Shown here: positions 53,341 to 63,229 of the stretch, piece by piece
Position numbering within the stretch: the first letter of the stretch is position 1
Layout: each line of letters opens with the position of its first letter
From: Bradyrhizobium sp. U87765 SZCCT0048
Lineage (GTDB): Bacteria; Pseudomonadota; Alphaproteobacteria; Rhizobiales; Xanthobacteraceae
Assembly: GCF_018131225.1 (NCBI RefSeq)
Contig: NZ_JAFCMM010000001.1
Span: 2,542,001-2,606,000 of the forward strand
Length of the DNA: 64,000 bases
Direction: 5' to 3'
Notes under the pieces: generated by a model
The model's input: the letters and a program-made list of their open reading frames with translations, nothing else
Database searches by the model: none
Told to the model about the DNA's origin: nothing
Program-made: the position numbers and the translations under genes

Positions 53341-54321
53341 ATGCTCGCTTTCACGCTTCGTCGCGCACTGCAGGCCGTCGGCGTCCTGTTCGCCGTCGGC
53401 ATCATCGCCTTCGCGATGTTCCGCTTTGCGGGCGATCCGGTCAACCAGATGGTATCGCTGGACACATCCGCGGCGCAGCGCGCTGAGATGCGCCATTCGC
53501 TCGGCCTCGACGATCCCGTCCTGCTGCAATTCGCGCATTTCATCTGGCATGCCCTGCGCTTCGACTTCGGCGTCTCCTACCAGTTCCGCCAGCCGGTGGC
53601 GTCGCTGCTGATCGATCGGATGCCGGCGACACTCGAGCTTGCGACCTGCGCCACCGTGCTGGCGCTGGCCTTCGGCATCCTGTTCGGGGTCTATTCGGCG
53701 CTGCGCCGCGATTCGCTCTTCGCCCGGTTGCTGCAGGTGGTGTCGCTCGTCGGCATCTCGCTGCCGACCTTCCTCATCGGCATTCTGCTGATCTACCTGT
53801 TCTCGGTGACCCTCGGCTGGCTGCCATCCTACGGCCGCGGCCAGACCGTGCGGATCGGCCTGTGGAGCACAGGCCTGCTCACCACCTCCGGGCTCAAATC
53901 GCTGATCATGCCCGCCATCACGCTCGGCCTGTTCCAGATGACGCTGATCATGCGGCTGGTGCGCGCCGAAATGCTCGAAGTGCTGCGCACCGATTACATC
54001 CGCTTCGCCCGCGCCCGCGGCCTCACCACGCGCGCGATCCATTTCGGTCACGCCCTGCGCAACACCCTGGTGCCGGTGATCACCGTCGCGGGCCTTCAGT
54101 TCGGTTCGGTTATCGCGTTCGCCATCATCACCGAAACCGTATTCCAGTGGCCGGGGATGGGGTTGCTGTTCGTGCAGGCGATCCAGAACGTCGACATTCC
54201 GATCATGGCAGCGTACCTGCTGCTGGTGTCGCTGATCTTCGTCGGCATCAATTTTGCGGTCGACATTCTCTACGCCGTGATCGACCCGCGCCTGCGGGCG
54301 AGCATCGGCGGACCGGCCTGA
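53341..54321 (+). CDS. DppB-like ABC permease
   Basis: A 326-residue permease of the DppB/OppB family with about six membrane helices and the EAA-like loop RTDYIRFARARGLTTRAI. N-terminal FTLRRALQAVGVLF and ETVFQWPGMGLL are typical. It pairs with the DppC-like permease 9 bases downstream. Confidence 0.92.
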   Translation: MLAFTLRRALQAVGVLFAVGIIAFAMFRFAGDPVNQMVSLDTSAAQRAEMRHSLGLDDPVLLQFAHFIWHALRFDFGVSYQFRQPVASLLIDRMPATLELATCATVLALAFGILFGVYSALRRDSLFARLLQVVSLVGISLPTFLIGILLIYLFSVTLGWLPSYGRGQTVRIGLWSTGLLTTSGLKSLIMPAITLGLFQMTLIMRLVRAEMLEVLRTDYIRFARARGLTTRAIHFGHALRNTLVPVITVAGLQFGSVIAFAIITETVFQWPGMGLLFVQAIQNVDIPIMAAYLLLVSLIFVGINFAVDILYAVIDPRLRASIGGPA

Positions 54322-54330
54322 GGCTGCGGC

Positions 54331-55293
54331 ATGAGCACATCGCCGTTCGACGACATCACCGACGCCTCTGCCCGCCACCGGCAGTCGCGCTGGCACAGCG
54401 TCCTCGACAGCGACCTGTTCCACGCCTTCCGCCGCTCGCGCCTCACGATGATCGCCGCCACCGTCACTGTGGTCTTCTTCGCACTGGCGACCTGCGCGCC
54501 GCTGATCGCGGTGCAGAACCCGTTCGACCCGGCGCAGCTCGAACTGCTCAACTCGCGCATCCCGCCGCTGTGGAGCAGCGAGGGGCAGGCGCCGTTCCTG
54601 CTCGGCACCGACGAACAGGGCCGCGATGTATTCTCGGCCATTCTCTATGGCCTGCGCATCTCGCTCAGCGTCGGCGTGCTCGGCATGCTGCTGGCAGGCA
54701 CCCTCGGGACCGGCCTCGGGCTGATCGCCGGCTATTTCGGCGGCCGGATCGACAGCGTCATCATGCGTATCGCCGACATCCAGCTGACGTTTCCGGCAAT
54801 CCTGATCGCGCTGCTGATCGACGGCGTCGCCAAGTCACTGCTCGGCAACCATCTCAACGCCGCCCAGACCCTCACCGTGCTCGTCATCGCCATCGGCCTG
54901 AGCTTCTGGGTACAATATGCCCGTACCGTGCGCAGCTCGGTGATGGTGGAGAAAGGCAAGGATTACGTCGCCGCCGCGCGCCTGGTCGGGCTGCCGGCGC
55001 GGACCATCATGCTGCGCCATGTGCTGCCGAACGCCATGGGACCGATCCTGGTGCTGGTGACCATCAATCTCGCGCTCGCCATCATTACGGAGGCCACGCT
55101 GTCCTTCCTCGGCTCTGGCATGCCCGACACCATGCCTTCGCTCGGCACCCTGATCCGGATCGGCAACAATTACCTGTTCTCCGGTGAATGGTGGATCGTC
55201 ACGTTCCCGGGCCTTGCGCTCGCCATGCTGATCCTCGCGATCAACCTGGTCGGCGACTGGCTGCGTGACGCCCTCAATCCCAAGCTGCGCTAG
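54331..55293 (+). CDS. DppC-like ABC permease
   Basis: A 320-residue permease of the DppC/OppC family. FLLGTDEQGRDVFSAILYGLRISL and the EAA loop KGKDYVAAARLVGLPARTI are conserved. Its N-terminal cytoplasmic part (about 45 residues) is longer than in many relatives. Partner of the DppB-like protein. Confidence 0.92.
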   Translation: MSTSPFDDITDASARHRQSRWHSVLDSDLFHAFRRSRLTMIAATVTVVFFALATCAPLIAVQNPFDPAQLELLNSRIPPLWSSEGQAPFLLGTDEQGRDVFSAILYGLRISLSVGVLGMLLAGTLGTGLGLIAGYFGGRIDSVIMRIADIQLTFPAILIALLIDGVAKSLLGNHLNAAQTLTVLVIAIGLSFWVQYARTVRSSVMVEKGKDYVAAARLVGLPARTIMLRHVLPNAMGPILVLVTINLALAIITEATLSFLGSGMPDTMPSLGTLIRIGNNYLFSGEWWIVTFPGLALAMLILAINLVGDWLRDALNPKLR

Positions 55294-55304
55294 CGGAACG
55301 CCGC

Positions 55305-56294
55305 ATGACCGCACCCGCCCTCTCGCTGCGTCATCTCAAGGTCGATTTCGTCACCCGCCGCGGCACGCTGCATGCGATCGATGACATCTCGCTGGATATC
55401 GACGGCGGCGAGATTCTCGGCGTCGTCGGCGAATCCGGCGCGGGCAAGACAGTGACCGGCCTTGCCGTAATCGGGCTGATCGACCCGCCCGGACGCGTCA
55501 GCGGCGGAACGATTCACCTCGGCGGCCAGCGCATCGACGATCTTTCGCCGGACGAGATGCGTAACGTACGCGGCGGACGCATCGGCATGATCTTTCAGGA
55601 TCCGCTCACCAGCCTTGATCCGCTGTACCGCATCGGCGACCAGTTGGTCGAGACCATCCGCACCCACACCCGCCTGTCGCCCGCCGACGCGCGCCGCCGG
55701 GCCATCGCGTTGCTGACCGAAGTCGGCATTCCCGCTGCCGAGCGCCTGATCGATGGCTATCCCCATGAGTTCTCCGGCGGCATGCGCCAGCGCGTGGTGA
55801 TCGCGCTGGCATTGTGCGCCGGGCCCGAACTGATCATTGCCGACGAGCCGACCACCGCGCTCGACGTTTCCGTGCAGGCCCAGATCATCGCCCTCCTGAA
55901 GCGACTGGCGCGCGAACATGGCACCGCGGTGATGCTGGTGACCCACGACATCGGCGTGATCGCCGAGATCGCAGACCGCGTCGCGGTGATGTACGCAGGC
56001 CGCCTTGCCGAAGTCGGTCCTGTCCGCGAGGTGGTGCAGCAGCCGCTGCATCCCTACACCCGCGGCCTGATGGGTGCGATCCCGACCCTCGAGGGCAACA
56101 CCGCCCGCCTCGTCCAGATTGCGGGCACGATGCCGCGCCTTGCCGCCATTCCGGCAGGCTGCGCGTTTCACCCGCGCTGCCCGTTTGCCTTCGATCGCTG
56201 CCGCCAGGAGCGACCGGAATCGATGACGATCGCCGGTCGCACCGTCGCCTGTCATCTCTACGATGGCCATGCCGCGGCGGAGTCAGGCGCATGA
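55305..56294 (+). CDS. DppD-like ABC ATPase
   Basis: A 329-residue ATPase with Walker A GESGAGKTV, signature FSGGMRQRVVIALAL and Walker B LIIADEPTTALDVS. The C-terminal CAFHPRCPFAFDRC stretch is the oligopeptide-type cysteine motif, which binds an iron-sulfur cluster in some relatives. It overlaps the next ATPase by 4 bases. Confidence 0.92.
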   Translation: MTAPALSLRHLKVDFVTRRGTLHAIDDISLDIDGGEILGVVGESGAGKTVTGLAVIGLIDPPGRVSGGTIHLGGQRIDDLSPDEMRNVRGGRIGMIFQDPLTSLDPLYRIGDQLVETIRTHTRLSPADARRRAIALLTEVGIPAAERLIDGYPHEFSGGMRQRVVIALALCAGPELIIADEPTTALDVSVQAQIIALLKRLAREHGTAVMLVTHDIGVIAEIADRVAVMYAGRLAEVGPVREVVQQPLHPYTRGLMGAIPTLEGNTARLVQIAGTMPRLAAIPAGCAFHPRCPFAFDRCRQERPESMTIAGRTVACHLYDGHAAAESGA

Positions 56295-57304
56295 GCGGGC
56301 CGGCCTTCGTCAGGTTGCGCGGCCTGCACTGCACGTTCGAGGTGTCGCGCCCCTGGCTCGACCGCGCACTGGGAGGCGGTCGCCGCGAGTTCGTCCATGC
56401 GGTCAACGGTGTCTCGCTGGACATCAGGAAGGGCGAGACTTTTGCACTGGTCGGCGAATCCGGCTCGGGCAAGAGCACGGTGGCGCGGATGACCGTCGGC
56501 CTGCTGAAGGCGTCCGCAGGCGACGTGGTGATCGATGGCGTGTCGATGACCGATCCGCGCCAGGCCGACACGCGACGACGGCTGCGCCGCCGCATCCAGA
56601 TGATCTTCCAGGACCCGTATGCCAGCCTCAACCCGCGTTTTCGCGTCGGCGCGATCGTCGCCGAGCCGATCCGCGCCTTTGGCCTGATCGATGGCTCACA
56701 GGCGATTCAGCGCCGTGTCGGCGAACTCCTCGCGTTGGTCGGCCTGCATCGCGACGATGCCGAACGGTTTCCTCACGAATTCTCTGGCGGCCAGCGCCAG
56801 CGCATCGCCATCGCGCGCGCGCTCGCCTCCGAGGCCGAGCTGATCGTTTGCGACGAGCCGACGTCGGCGCTCGACGTCTCGGTACAAGCCCAGATCCTCA
56901 ACCTGATGAGCGACCTGCAGGACCGCCTTGGCCTCACCTACCTGTTCATCAGCCACAATCTCGCTGTCGTGCGCCACATGGCGCATCGCATCGGCGTCAT
57001 GTATCTCGGCCGTCTCGTCGAAATCGCACCGGCGGCGGCGCTGTTCGCTTCCCCGCGCATGCCCTACACCCGGATGCTGCTCGGCGCGGTGCCGGACCTG
57101 ACACTGTCCGGCCGTCCACGGGTTCCCGTCCGGGGCGAGATGCCGAACCCGATCGATCCACCGCGCGGCTGCGCATTTCATCCGCGCTGCCCGTTCGCCT
57201 TCGACCGTTGCCACACCGAAATCCCGGAGCTGATCGACGGTGTCGCCTGTCACGGTGTAGAAGAACAGCGGATCGCAGACCCCTCCGCACCCGCCACAGC
57301 CTAG
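56291..57304 (+). CDS. DppF-like ABC ATPase
   Basis: A 337-residue ATPase with Walker A GESGSGKST, signature FSGGQRQRIAIARAL and Walker B LIVCDEPTSALDVS, ending with CAFHPRCPFAFDRC like the previous one. ATG at 56291 overlaps the DppD-like stop (ATGA). Confidence 0.92.
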   Translation: MSGPAFVRLRGLHCTFEVSRPWLDRALGGGRREFVHAVNGVSLDIRKGETFALVGESGSGKSTVARMTVGLLKASAGDVVIDGVSMTDPRQADTRRRLRRRIQMIFQDPYASLNPRFRVGAIVAEPIRAFGLIDGSQAIQRRVGELLALVGLHRDDAERFPHEFSGGQRQRIAIARALASEAELIVCDEPTSALDVSVQAQILNLMSDLQDRLGLTYLFISHNLAVVRHMAHRIGVMYLGRLVEIAPAAALFASPRMPYTRMLLGAVPDLTLSGRPRVPVRGEMPNPIDPPRGCAFHPRCPFAFDRCHTEIPELIDGVACHGVEEQRIADPSAPATA

Positions 57305-57314
57305 GATCGTCGCC

Positions 57315-58487
57315 ATGCCCATCGTCAACCGCGTCTCGGACCTGCATGCGGAAATCGCTGCCTGGCGGCAGGATATCCACGCCCATCCGGAGCTGCTCTA
57401 CGATGTCCATCGCACCGCCGCGCTGGTCGCTGATCGACTGCGGACGTTCGGCTGCGACGAGGTCGTGACCGGCCTCGGCGACACCGGCGTCGTCGGCGTC
57501 ATCCGGGGCCGCCAGCGGGAAGGCGGCGATGCACGCACCATCGGCCTGCGCGCCGACATGGATGCGCTGCCGATCGAGGAGGAAACCGGCCTGCCTTACC
57601 AGTCCACCACGACCGGCAAGATGCATGCCTGCGGCCATGATGGCCACACCGCCATGCTGCTGGGCGCGGCACGCTATCTTGCCGAGAGCCGCAACTTCGC
57701 CGGCATCGCCATCGTCATCTTCCAGCCGGCGGAGGAAGGCGGCAACGGCGCCGAGCGTATGATCCATGACGGCTTGCTCGAGCGCTTCGCCATCGACGAG
57801 GTCTACGGCATGCACAATCGCCCCGGTCTGCCGCTCGGCCAGTTTTCGATTCGCAGCGGCGCCTCGATGGCCTCGACCGATCGGATCGACATCACCATCG
57901 AGGGCAAGGGTGGCCACGCGGCACGGCCGCATGTCGCCATCGACAGCTTGCTCATCGGCACCCAGCTCGTCGGCCAGTTGCAGTCAATCGTGTCGCGCAC
58001 CATCGACCCTCTCGACTCCGCCGTGGTCTCGATCTGTGAATTCCATGCCGGAAATGCCCACAACGTCATCCCGCAGCGTGTCAAGCTGAGCGGTACCGTG
58101 CGCACGCTCAAGGCGGAAACGCGTGATCTGATCGAACAGCGAATCCATGAGATCGCCGACGGCGTCGCCCGCATGACCGGCGCACGGATCGCGCTGAGCT
58201 ATCGCCGCCAGACCCCGGTGCTGGTCAACCACGACACCGAGGTCGCAGCCGCCGCCCGCATCGCCGCCGACATCGTCGGCGAGCCGAACGTCCTGGTCGG
58301 CGTTCCACCGGTGATGGGCGGTGAGGATTTCGCCTTCATGCTGCAGGCGCGCCCCGGCGCGTTCATCAATGTCGGCAACGGTGACAGCGCGCCGCTGCAC
58401 CATCCAGCTTACGACTTCAACGACGAGGCGATCGTATTCGGGACGTCGTACTGGATTCGTCTGGTGGAGACGCTGCTGCCGGCCTGA
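57315..58487 (+). CDS. M20 family amidohydrolase (hippurate hydrolase-like)
   Basis: A 390-residue metallo-amidohydrolase with the M20D zinc motifs MHACGHDGHTAMLLG and QPAEEGGNGAERM. Such enzymes remove acyl groups from amino acids or split dipeptides in the cytoplasm. It lies 10 bases after the Dpp-type transporter, so it probably hydrolyses what that transporter imports, for example an N-acyl amino acid or small peptide. Confidence 0.9.
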   Translation: MPIVNRVSDLHAEIAAWRQDIHAHPELLYDVHRTAALVADRLRTFGCDEVVTGLGDTGVVGVIRGRQREGGDARTIGLRADMDALPIEEETGLPYQSTTTGKMHACGHDGHTAMLLGAARYLAESRNFAGIAIVIFQPAEEGGNGAERMIHDGLLERFAIDEVYGMHNRPGLPLGQFSIRSGASMASTDRIDITIEGKGGHAARPHVAIDSLLIGTQLVGQLQSIVSRTIDPLDSAVVSICEFHAGNAHNVIPQRVKLSGTVRTLKAETRDLIEQRIHEIADGVARMTGARIALSYRRQTPVLVNHDTEVAAAARIAADIVGEPNVLVGVPPVMGGEDFAFMLQARPGAFINVGNGDSAPLHHPAYDFNDEAIVFGTSYWIRLVETLLPA

Positions 58488-58508
58488 CGCCGCACCCGCC
58501 CCGAGAGC

Positions 58509-59120
58509 TCAGATCAAATAGACCCGATCGGGCAGTTCGTCGCGGCTGTCGACGGTGCGCGGAAAATGCTCGGCCAGCCTGGTGCCGCAAATCCCGATCG
58601 CGGCCAGAAAGCCGTCACCGACGCGCCCCTCGCGCAGATGCGTCACCAGCGCATCGACGGCGCCCTGCCATTCGGCCTGCGGGACCTTCGCCGCAATGCC
58701 GTCATCGGCGATGATCCGCACATAGTGCTCGGCCAGCGACACGAAGATCAGGATGCCCGAGCGGTCCTTCTTGCGGGCGATGCCGCGGATCACGAACTGC
58801 TCCATGGCCACCCGATGCGCCACCGCCCGGCGCGCCCGCCGCGGCATCAGCGCCACCCGGACGCGCGGAATGCACAGCACCAGCATCAGCACCGCGAACA
58901 GCGCGACCTGCAGCACCAGGATGCGCTGCACCGGGAGTGCCGTGACCGCAATCAACAGCCAGGGCAAGGCCAGCGCGACCACCGCCGCGAGGAACACCGG
59001 CAGCGCGGTGGCATCCGCCGACGCCCGCGCCAGCACGCAGACGATCTCGCCGGATGTTCTGGCTTCCGCAGCGCGAATGGCCTGCGCGATCCGGTCGCGA
59101 TCCTGCTCCGACAGACTCAT
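58509..59120 (-). CDS. TPM domain membrane protein (small)
   Basis: A 203-residue protein with a split TPM domain: IAQAIRAAEARTSGEIVCVL, two membrane helices (about residues 43-90), then HRVAMEQFVIRGIARKKDRSGILIFVSLAEHYVRIIAD. It is usually found after LemA and a YgcG-like TPM protein. The ATG at 59120 overlaps the upstream stop (TGATG); a GTG 3 bases earlier is possible. Confidence 0.85.
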   Translation of the reverse strand: MSLSEQDRDRIAQAIRAAEARTSGEIVCVLARASADATALPVFLAAVVALALPWLLIAVTALPVQRILVLQVALFAVLMLVLCIPRVRVALMPRRARRAVAHRVAMEQFVIRGIARKKDRSGILIFVSLAEHYVRIIADDGIAAKVPQAEWQGAVDALVTHLREGRVGDGFLAAIGICGTRLAEHFPRTVDSRDELPDRVYLI

Positions 59121-59899
59121 CACCAGCTCCCCGAAGCCCCGCCGCCGCCGGACGAACCGCCGCCGCCGGAGAATCCGCCCCCATCGGAAAATCCACCGCC
59201 CCCGGAAGAGCCGCCGCGTCCCGACGCAGCGGCGCTGATGACCGCATTGAGCAACACATTGAAGAAGAACCAGCGGAACCCCGGCGAAACAATCAAGAGA
59301 ATGCCCAGCCCGATCAGGCCCGCCACCAGCATCCAGTTCCAGGCGTCATCCTGCTGGTTGTCGAGGCGCAGCGCCGGCTTCTGCTGCCACTCGGAGGCAT
59401 CGGTCGTCAGCACCGTGATGATGTCGTCGACGCCGCGCGCCACGCCGTCGCCGAAATCACCCGCCTTGAAGCGCGGCGCGATCGCATTGGTGATGATCAC
59501 CTTGGACAGCGCGTCGGTCAGCGTGCCCTCGAGGCCATAGCCGACCTCGATGCGCACCCGCCGCTCGTTGGGCGCCACCAGCAGCAGCACGCCATTGTTC
59601 TTGGTCTTCTCGCCGAGCTGCCAGGTGCGGAACAGCTGGTTGGCGTAGGGCTCGATCTCCTGGCCCTCGAGGGACGACACCGTGGCGACGACGAGCTGGA
59701 TACCCGACTTGTTCTCGAGATCGACGAGCTTCTGCTCGATCGCGGTGCGCGTCGCTGCCGGGATGACGTTGGCCTGATCGACGATGCGCCCGGTCAGTTG
59801 CGGAGACGTCAACGCCAGCGCCGCGACCAGCGACCACAGCAGCACAACGGCGGCGCCGAACGGCGCCGCCCAGTGCCTTGCTGCCGGCACGGTCTTCAT
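59120..59899 (-). CDS. TPM domain protein, YgcG-like
   Basis: A 259-residue protein: N-terminal hydrophobic signal, a TPM domain (GRIVDQANVIPAATRTAIEQKL, then NNGVLLLVAPNERRVRIEVG), a membrane helix (about 205-225), and a tail of glycine/serine repeats. ATG 59899 is preferred; an in-frame GTG at 59920 would add seven residues. Follows the LemA gene. Confidence 0.85.
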   Translation of the reverse strand: MKTVPAARHWAAPFGAAVVLLWSLVAALALTSPQLTGRIVDQANVIPAATRTAIEQKLVDLENKSGIQLVVATVSSLEGQEIEPYANQLFRTWQLGEKTKNNGVLLLVAPNERRVRIEVGYGLEGTLTDALSKVIITNAIAPRFKAGDFGDGVARGVDDIITVLTTDASEWQQKPALRLDNQQDDAWNWMLVAGLIGLGILLIVSPGFRWFFFNVLLNAVISAAASGRGGSSGGGGFSDGGGFSGGGGSSGGGGASGSW

Positions 59900-59929
59900 C
59901 CCGGTGGTACTGAGCCGCACGGCGATGCG

Positions 59930-60529
59930 TCAGAACTTGACCTGCGGCGGCGTCTGGGCGCCTTCGGTGGCCGTGAACTCGGCCATCGGCTTGTTGGCGC
60001 GGAAGAAGGTCGACGCCCACAGCACGCCCGGGAAGGTGCGCAGCTCGGTGTTGTAGACCCGCACCGCCTCGATGTAGTCGCGGCGCGCCACGGCGATTCG
60101 ATTCTCGGTTCCCTCGAGCTGCGACTGCAGCGCCAGGAAGTTCTGGTTGGACTTGAGGTCGGGATAGTTCTCGCTCACCGCCAGCAGCCGCCCGAGTGCA
60201 CCGGAGAGCTGGTTCTGGGCGTCCTGGAATTGCTTGAGCTTGTCCGGATCGGTGAGCTGCGAGGCATCGATCTTGACCTGGGTCGCCTTGGCCCGCGCCT
60301 CGACCACTGAGGTCAGAACGTCCTTCTCCTGCTTGGCGTAGCCCTGCACGGTCGCCACCAGGTTCGGGATCAAATCGGCGCGGCGCTGATAGTTGTTCTG
60401 GACGTCGGCCCACTTCGCCTTGGCCTGCTCCTCGAGCGTCGGAATATTGTTGTATCCGCAGGCGGACACCGACAGGCCCAGCAGTACGACGGCCATGAGG
60501 GTGCGAAGACGGGACGTGATGATGGTCAT
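59930..60529 (-). CDS. lemA: LemA family lipoprotein
   Basis: A 199-residue LemA protein with a lipobox (SVSAC) so the mature N-terminus is likely lipidated. NNIPTLEEQAKAKWADVQNNY, RRADLIPNLVATVQGYA and AVARRDYIEAVRVYNTELRTFPG are characteristic. LemA and TPM proteins form a common three-gene cluster of uncertain function. Confidence 0.92.
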   Translation of the reverse strand: MTIITSRLRTLMAVVLLGLSVSACGYNNIPTLEEQAKAKWADVQNNYQRRADLIPNLVATVQGYAKQEKDVLTSVVEARAKATQVKIDASQLTDPDKLKQFQDAQNQLSGALGRLLAVSENYPDLKSNQNFLALQSQLEGTENRIAVARRDYIEAVRVYNTELRTFPGVLWASTFFRANKPMAEFTATEGAQTPPQVKF

Positions 60530-60600
60530 GGATGCTCCTGGCGGGCGCTTGGACTGACGCGGATCATAGAGCAACCGGCGCGCGTGACGCAAATACCGGC

Positions 60601-61890
60601 TTACATGAACCGGATGAGGTATTCCGCGGTGTAGAGAACGAGGCCGGCCAAACCGCCGATCAGCATGCCGTTGAATCGGATATATTGCAGATCGTGACCG
60701 ACATTGAGCTCGATCACGCCAATCAGCTGGCGCATGTCCCAGGACTTCACCTGGTCGGCGATGAAGGAGGAAACGCCGCTCTTCTGCGCGGCGATGAAGC
60801 TGCGCAGCACCACGACGAGACCCTGGTTGATCTCGGCGCGCATGTCCGCATCTCCCGCGAGCTGGCGTCCGGCTTCCATGAACAGCGTCGACAGATGATG
60901 ATGCAGTAGCGACGCCGTCTGCCCCTGCCCCTCGTCGAACATGGCGATCACGCTGGACCACAGATGCTGGGCGAGCTCGCCGAGTTCCGGTCGCGCCAGC
61001 ACGTCGCGCTTGAGCTGCTCGATGCGCTCCGCATAGGAGGGATCGGTCTCCAGACGATCGACGAAGGAGCGCACCATCCGGTCTAACTCGCTGCGGAAGG
61101 GATGCTGCGGGTCGGTGCGCACATCCTCGAAGAACGAGGTCGCGGAGGCCACCACCTTGTTGAGGACGTACTTCTCGGCGCGGTAGAGCTTCAGCAGGGT
61201 CGGCAACTCGGCGCGAATGCGGTCGCGGATCGCCGCCAGCGTCTCGGCATTGTTGAGCGCGCCATGCACCGCCACCAGCAGGTCGTCGAGCAGGGCCTGG
61301 TGCCGGCCGTCGCGGACGAAGCCACGCAAGGTCCCGGCAGCAAGCGGCGCAAGGTCGAGCGCCTGAATCTGGCCGACGATCCGGCGGATGAAGAAGGTCT
61401 TCAGCCCGGAATTGTTCACCGCCGACAGGGCCTCGGGCAACAAATGCAGCACGAAGCGGGCGAGATCGCCGCTGCGCTTGCGGTCGTCCAGCCATTGGGC
61501 GACGAAACGGGCAAAGTCGGTCTGCTGCAGCTTGGCGCTGACCGCATCGTCGCGCAGGAAATGCACTTCGATGAAGTCGCCGAGCTTGTCGGCGATCCGC
61601 TGCTGGTTGGTCTGGATGATCGCGGTGTGCGGAATCGGAAGGCCCAGCGGACGGCGGAACAGCGCGACCACCGCATACCAGTCGGCAAGTCCGCCGATGG
61701 TCGCCGCCTCGGCAAAGGCAGCCACGAAGCCGAAGACCGGATGGCGATCACGCAACGTGCGGGCCACGATCAGCACCAGCAGGCAGCCGCCAAGCGCAGC
61801 GGTCGCCAGCGCCTTGATCCGGCGCAGCTGCGCGGCACGCGCCGCATCGCCCGCATCGATCGCAAGGGAAAGACTGTCCGTGGCCGCCAT
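60601..61890 (-). CDS. DUF445 family membrane protein
   Basis: A 429-residue protein of DUF445 (YjiN-like). Two or more helices near the N-terminus (ALATAALGGCLLVLIVARTL; FVAAFAEAATIGGLADWYAVVALFRRPLG) are followed by a long cytoplasmic helical region and a C-terminal helix (NGMLIGGLAGLVLYTAEYLI). Function unknown. Confidence 0.88.
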   Translation of the reverse strand: MAATDSLSLAIDAGDAARAAQLRRIKALATAALGGCLLVLIVARTLRDRHPVFGFVAAFAEAATIGGLADWYAVVALFRRPLGLPIPHTAIIQTNQQRIADKLGDFIEVHFLRDDAVSAKLQQTDFARFVAQWLDDRKRSGDLARFVLHLLPEALSAVNNSGLKTFFIRRIVGQIQALDLAPLAAGTLRGFVRDGRHQALLDDLLVAVHGALNNAETLAAIRDRIRAELPTLLKLYRAEKYVLNKVVASATSFFEDVRTDPQHPFRSELDRMVRSFVDRLETDPSYAERIEQLKRDVLARPELGELAQHLWSSVIAMFDEGQGQTASLLHHHLSTLFMEAGRQLAGDADMRAEINQGLVVVLRSFIAAQKSGVSSFIADQVKSWDMRQLIGVIELNVGHDLQYIRFNGMLIGGLAGLVLYTAEYLIRFM

Positions 61891-61935
61891 GCCGTCACCT
61901 CACCACGGAGACAGATAGACCAGATCGGGCAAAAG

Positions 61936-61961
61936 CAAAGGCCCGCGTCAGCGGGCCTTTG
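61936..61961 (-). terminator. Terminator downstream of phasin gene
   Basis: CAAAGGCCCGC pairs perfectly with GCGGGCCTTTG around a 4-base loop, followed on the minus strand by a short T-run. It lies 34 bases after the phasin stop. Confidence 0.8.
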
Positions 61962-61994
61962 TACAGGATACGCGATACAACGCCTGGGACGCGG

Positions 61995-62477
61995 TTACGC
62001 AACCTTGTTGAAGGCGACGACCTTGGAGAGGTTGTCCTGCGCCGACTTGGCGCCATCGGCGAACAGCTTGCCGACATACTCCGACGCCGACTTGGCGCGG
62101 GAGACGGTCACTTCGCCCTGGGTGCGGATCAGGTCAGCCTGGATCTGCACGGCCTCGCTCAGCGACTTGGCCGAAGCCAGACGCTCGATGCCGGCGAAGA
62201 ACGCCTCGGCGTCCTCGTAGATCGCCTTCTGGATGCTGCGGCTGATCTTGGCGGTCTCGGTCACCGAACCGGCGACAGCGGTCTCGATCGCGCCAGTCAG
62301 CTTGTCGGCACCGGTGTGGATCTCGGCCGCGCGCTCCTTGGCGCTGGTGGTCGAGCGCTTGACGAAATCGCGGGCAGCCTCGGGAACTTGCAGGTTCTGA
62401 ACGTTCTTCAGCGCGTCGGTGACCGGCGCGAAGGCGTCCTTGAAAGCGTTCAGGTACGAATTGGTTTCAGTGGTCAT
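61995..62477 (-). CDS. Phasin family protein
   Basis: A 160-residue phasin-type protein, mostly helical: YLNAFKDAFAPVTDALKNVQ, then AIYEDAEAFFAGIERLASAKSL and IQADLIRTQGEVTVSRAKSASEYVG. Phasins coat polyhydroxyalkanoate granules. GGAGG fixes the ATG at 62477. A TTGC-N3-GCAA palindrome 96 bases upstream resembles PhaR sites. A PHA-synthase-like gene lies nearby. Confidence 0.88.
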   Translation of the reverse strand: MTTETNSYLNAFKDAFAPVTDALKNVQNLQVPEAARDFVKRSTTSAKERAAEIHTGADKLTGAIETAVAGSVTETAKISRSIQKAIYEDAEAFFAGIERLASAKSLSEAVQIQADLIRTQGEVTVSRAKSASEYVGKLFADGAKSAQDNLSKVVAFNKVA

Positions 62478-62572
62478 GACATCCTCCATCCTCGGTTTGA
62501 GCTATGGGCTCACCCCGTCACATGGCCCGGGGCGAGGTCGTTATGTCACACCCCATGGTGCGCCGCAACATA

Positions 62573-62589
62573 ATATTGCGGTGCAATAT
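62573..62589 (-). promoter_or_regulatory. PhaR-like palindrome upstream of phasin gene
   Basis: ATATTGC and GCAATAT separated by GGT form a perfect inverted repeat with a TGC-N3-GCA core, like reported PhaR sites of alphaproteobacteria. It lies about 100 bases upstream of the phasin start. Confidence 0.5.
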
Positions 62590-62629
62590 CACGCTTTAGT
62601 GAGCTTTGACGAAAGAGGTATTATAAAAC

Positions 62630-63229
62630 CTATTGTCGTACTGCATCCGGCAGTCCATAGGCTTCGAGCTGGGCCCGGACCTCGGCCACATTGTGCCCGA
62701 GAACGACGATGTCGTGGGTCCGGCCGGCGAGATCCTTCACATGGTTGCGCAACAGCGCCTCGGCGCGAAAGCCGAGCCCCTCGAAAATGGCGATCGCCCC
62801 GGTCTGGTCGACGGTCATCTGCACGATCAACTTCTCGAGCCCGATCGACAGCGCCAGCGCAAAGGTCTCGTTGGACAGCGCCCGACCGACGCCGAGGCCG
62901 CGCACGTCCGTGGAGATCACCATGCGGATTTCGCCGACATGGGGAGACCACGACAGCGGATCGCGCACGATGGTGCCGCAGCCGACCACCGCGCCGTCCC
63001 TGACCGCGAGCACGCTGACGATCGACCCCCGCTCGATCTCCTTGACCCACGCCGAGAGCACCTTCGGTTCGGTGATGTTGCGTGGCAGGAATAGCAGGTC
63101 GTGCGCCGGAAGCCCGCGCGCAAACGTCAGGACGGCCGCTTCGTCGGCCGGCCCCATCAGGCGGAATTCGATCGAACCGCCATCGGTGCGGACATGGCGG
63201 GGATAGGATCGCGTCTCGGTGCTGTTCAT
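62630..63229 (-). CDS. GNAT family N-acetyltransferase
   Basis: A 199-residue acetyltransferase with the acetyl-CoA loop RGLGVGRALSNETF and FEGLGFRAEALL. The start at 63229 overlaps the stop of the PHA-synthase-like gene by 4 bases (ATGA), so it is coupled to it. Acceptor unknown. Confidence 0.85.
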   Translation of the reverse strand: MNSTETRSYPRHVRTDGGSIEFRLMGPADEAAVLTFARGLPAHDLLFLPRNITEPKVLSAWVKEIERGSIVSVLAVRDGAVVGCGTIVRDPLSWSPHVGEIRMVISTDVRGLGVGRALSNETFALALSIGLEKLIVQMTVDQTGAIAIFEGLGFRAEALLRNHVKDLAGRTHDIVVLGHNVAEVRAQLEAYGLPDAVRQ